A DNA stretch of 64,000 nucleotides from Thermus brockianus (GTDB lineage Bacteria; Deinococcota; Deinococci; Deinococcales; Thermaceae). The stretch lies in NCBI RefSeq assembly GCF_021462505.1, contig NZ_JAKEDV010000004.1:62001-126000 (forward strand), written 5' to 3'. Below are positions 62,884-64,000 of the stretch, one piece after another (position 1 is the first letter of the stretch; each line of letters opens with the position of its first letter). The position numbers and the translations under genes are program-made. The notes beneath the pieces are model-generated. The model had not been told where the DNA came from. It saw only the letters and a list, made by a program, of their open reading frames with translations, and did no database searches.

Positions 62884-63096
62884 ATGTGGTGGTGCGACCA
62901 CGGTGGGTACCTGGGCTGGTGGGGGCCCCTCTTAAGCCTCCTTTGGTTCGCCCTCCTAGGCCTCTTGGTCTACTGGATCGTCAGGACCTTAGCCCCTGAG
63001 CGGCGGGACCGGGCCTTAGAGGTGCTAAGGGAGCGCTACGCCAGGGGGGAGATCGACAAGGAAACCTTTGAGCGGATGAAGCGGGACCTGGCATGA
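62884..63096 (+). CDS. Small SHOCT-domain membrane protein
   Basis: A 70-residue protein: a Trp/His/Cys-bearing N-terminus (MWWCDHGGYLGWWGP), one membrane helix (about 17-37), then a SHOCT motif RALEVLRERYARGEIDKETFERMKRDLA. SHOCT modules are short helical pairs linked to oligomerisation or membrane targeting. The N-terminal Cys-Asp-His could bind metal. GGAGGTGAAAGGT precedes the ATG, 37 bp after copA, and its stop overlaps the response-regulator ATG, so it belongs to the copper operon and may modulate the two-component system. Confidence 0.8.
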   Translation: MWWCDHGGYLGWWGPLLSLLWFALLGLLVYWIVRTLAPERRDRALEVLRERYARGEIDKETFERMKRDLA

Positions 63097-63770
63097 AGGT
63101 CCTCCTGGCGGACGACGACCCGGCCCTCCTCGAGGTCCTGGGGGCCTACCTGAGGGGGGCTGGGTTTGAGGTGCTGGAGGCAAAAGATGGGGAAAAGGCC
63201 CTGGAGCTTTTTCCCCGGGCCGATCTCATCATCCTGGACCTCATGCTGCCCAAGCTGGATGGCTTCCGGGTTCTGGCGGAGGTCCGCCGGGAAAGGCCCG
63301 AGCTACCCATCCTCATGCTGACGGCAAGAGGAGAGGAGGAGGAAAGGGTTAAGGGGCTGGAGCTCGGGGCCGACGACTACGTGGTCAAGCCCTTCAGCCC
63401 CAAGGAGGTGGTGGCCCGGGTCAAGGCCCTCCTCAGGCGGGCTGGCCTCAAGGAAGAGCTCAACTATGGCCCCTTGCGCCTTCTTCCCAAGGAGCGGCAG
63501 GCCTACCTGGAGGGCAAGCCCCTTCCCCTTTCCCAGCTGGAATTTGACCTCCTCCTCACCCTGGCCCAGCATCCGGGGATGGTCTTCACCCGGGAAAGGC
63601 TCTTGGAAAAGGTATGGGGGCCGGATTTCCCGGGCATAGACCGGGTGGTGGACGTGCACATCGCTGCTTTGAGAAAAAAGCTCATGGACGATCCGGAAAA
63701 CCCCCGGTTCATCGAAACGGTGCGGGGTGTGGGATACCGCTTCCGGGAAACCGATGCGCCTCTTCGCTAA
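63093..63770 (+). CDS. OmpR/PhoB-family response regulator
   Basis: A 225-residue regulator. The receiver domain (1-115) has LADDDPALL, phospho-acceptor Asp in LIILDLMLPKLDGFRV, the Thr in MLTARG, and Lys in DDYVVKPFSP. The C-terminal winged-helix domain has PLPLSQLEFDLLLTLAQHPGMVFTRERLLEKVWG and VVDVHIAALRKKLMDDPENPRFIETVRGVGYRF. It starts on the SHOCT gene's stop (ATGA) and overlaps the kinase gene by 17 bp. Its place behind copA suggests it responds to copper or envelope stress. Confidence 0.94.
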   Translation: MKVLLADDDPALLEVLGAYLRGAGFEVLEAKDGEKALELFPRADLIILDLMLPKLDGFRVLAEVRRERPELPILMLTARGEEEERVKGLELGADDYVVKPFSPKEVVARVKALLRRAGLKEELNYGPLRLLPKERQAYLEGKPLPLSQLEFDLLLTLAQHPGMVFTRERLLEKVWGPDFPGIDRVVDVHIAALRKKLMDDPENPRFIETVRGVGYRFRETDAPLR

Positions 63771-64000
63771 GCTCTTCCTCAGCCATCTCCTGGTGGCCCT
63801 CCTGGCCCTTTTCCTGTTCTTCCTCCTGGCCGAAGCCCTGGCTCCCTCCTTCTACCGGGGACACGTGGAGCGCATGTACCACGCCCTCTCCATGATGGGG
63901 GGGCTCATGATGGGCGAGGCCTTGAGGCGGGACCTCGAGGCGGGCCTGCGTTCCACCCTCACTACCGCCCTCCTCGCCGCCCTTCCCCTCTCCGTGGCCG
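63754..64000 (+). CDS. Sensor histidine kinase, N-terminal part (3' end outside window)
   Basis: Only the first 82 codons are present. RLFAKLFLSHLLVALLALFLFFLLAEALAP is a cytoplasmic basic start plus first membrane helix. The extracytoplasmic stretch FYRGHVERMYHALSMMGGLMMGEALRRDLEAG is rich in Met and His, and a second helix begins at TTALLAALPLSV. This is the classical sensor-kinase plan; the HAMP and kinase domains lie beyond the window. Overlap of 17 bp with the response-regulator gene and the Met-rich sensor loop fit metal sensing, perhaps of periplasmic copper, which is inferred. Confidence 0.85.
   Translation, partial: MRLFAKLFLSHLLVALLALFLFFLLAEALAPSFYRGHVERMYHALSMMGGLMMGEALRRDLEAGLRSTLTTALLAALPLSVA

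Overview
The window is chromosomal DNA of a Thermus species close to, but not clearly identical with, T. thermophilus or T. aquaticus. Evidence: very high GC with G/C-ending codons; genes packed end to end with 1-20 bp overlaps and no intergenic gap over 300 bp; a Taq-type M32 carboxypeptidase; the LysW-dependent alpha-aminoadipate lysine cluster; a GH57 branching enzyme with Glu184 and Asp353 at the positions known from T. thermophilus; a copZ-csoR-copA locus whose CsoR has the C/H/H copper site known from Thermus; and many sigma-A -10 boxes (TATAAT, TACAAT, TAGAAT) about 6-7 nt before a start codon, i.e. leaderless mRNAs. I see no insertion sequence, prophage, CRISPR array or rRNA.

Layout. 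1-9300: comM/yifB tail, methylglyoxal synthase, MazG-like and MBL-fold proteins, an ABC-2 exporter, an MFS protein, carboxypeptidase Taq, prepilin peptidase, a nitroreductase and a LysM-NlpC/P60 wall hydrolase. 9300-15410: tRNA-Trp with its own promoter and terminator, a short GidA-related flavoprotein, then a minus-strand run of mutY, a CoA-binding protein, a NERD protein, nadE with a split-off nitrilase subunit, and the branching enzyme. 15415-22100: the lysine cluster lysS / lysT-lysU-(LysW-like double zinc ribbon)-lysW / lysX-lysY-lysZ, with a leader-peptide attenuator before lysS, a hairpin between lysW and lysX, and a hicBA toxin-antitoxin pair set antisense between lysS and lysT. 22098-33750: uppS, a one-domain flavoprotein, a PASTA protein with a kinase-like remnant, YraN, UbiD, an HD-GYP response regulator with a DUF4388 partner, TrmB, a C-S lyase, Hsp20, rhodanese, MBL hydrolase, a coiled-coil zinc ribbon and OsmC. 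33820-43230: a metalloenzyme, an Fe(III) ABC importer (fbpABC) of mosaic composition, truA, and a peptide ABC importer without ATPase genes. 43357-51173: IscA, CDGSH protein, aldo/keto reductase, MFS, GlcD-type oxidase, a MacB-like ABC unit and CoA-disulfide reductase. 51281-59401: isocitrate lyase, a 920-residue TPR/ATPase-like protein I cannot assign, sufCBD and a Rieske protein. 59491-64000: copper operon copZ-csoR-DUF305-copA running into a SHOCT protein, an OmpR-type regulator and a Met-rich sensor kinase cut by the window end.

The least explained items are (i) the LysW-like tandem zinc ribbon, translationally coupled to lysU and lysW but unable to act as the classical carrier; (ii) the TPR protein with an atypical P-loop (GK followed by Gly) beside aceA and suf, with a small inverted repeat at its start codon related to one upstream of aceA; (iii) the PASTA protein with a degenerate kinase N-lobe; and (iv) a perfect 9-bp inverted repeat at the expected suf transcription start. 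Function calls rest on motifs and family knowledge only; no database search was run.
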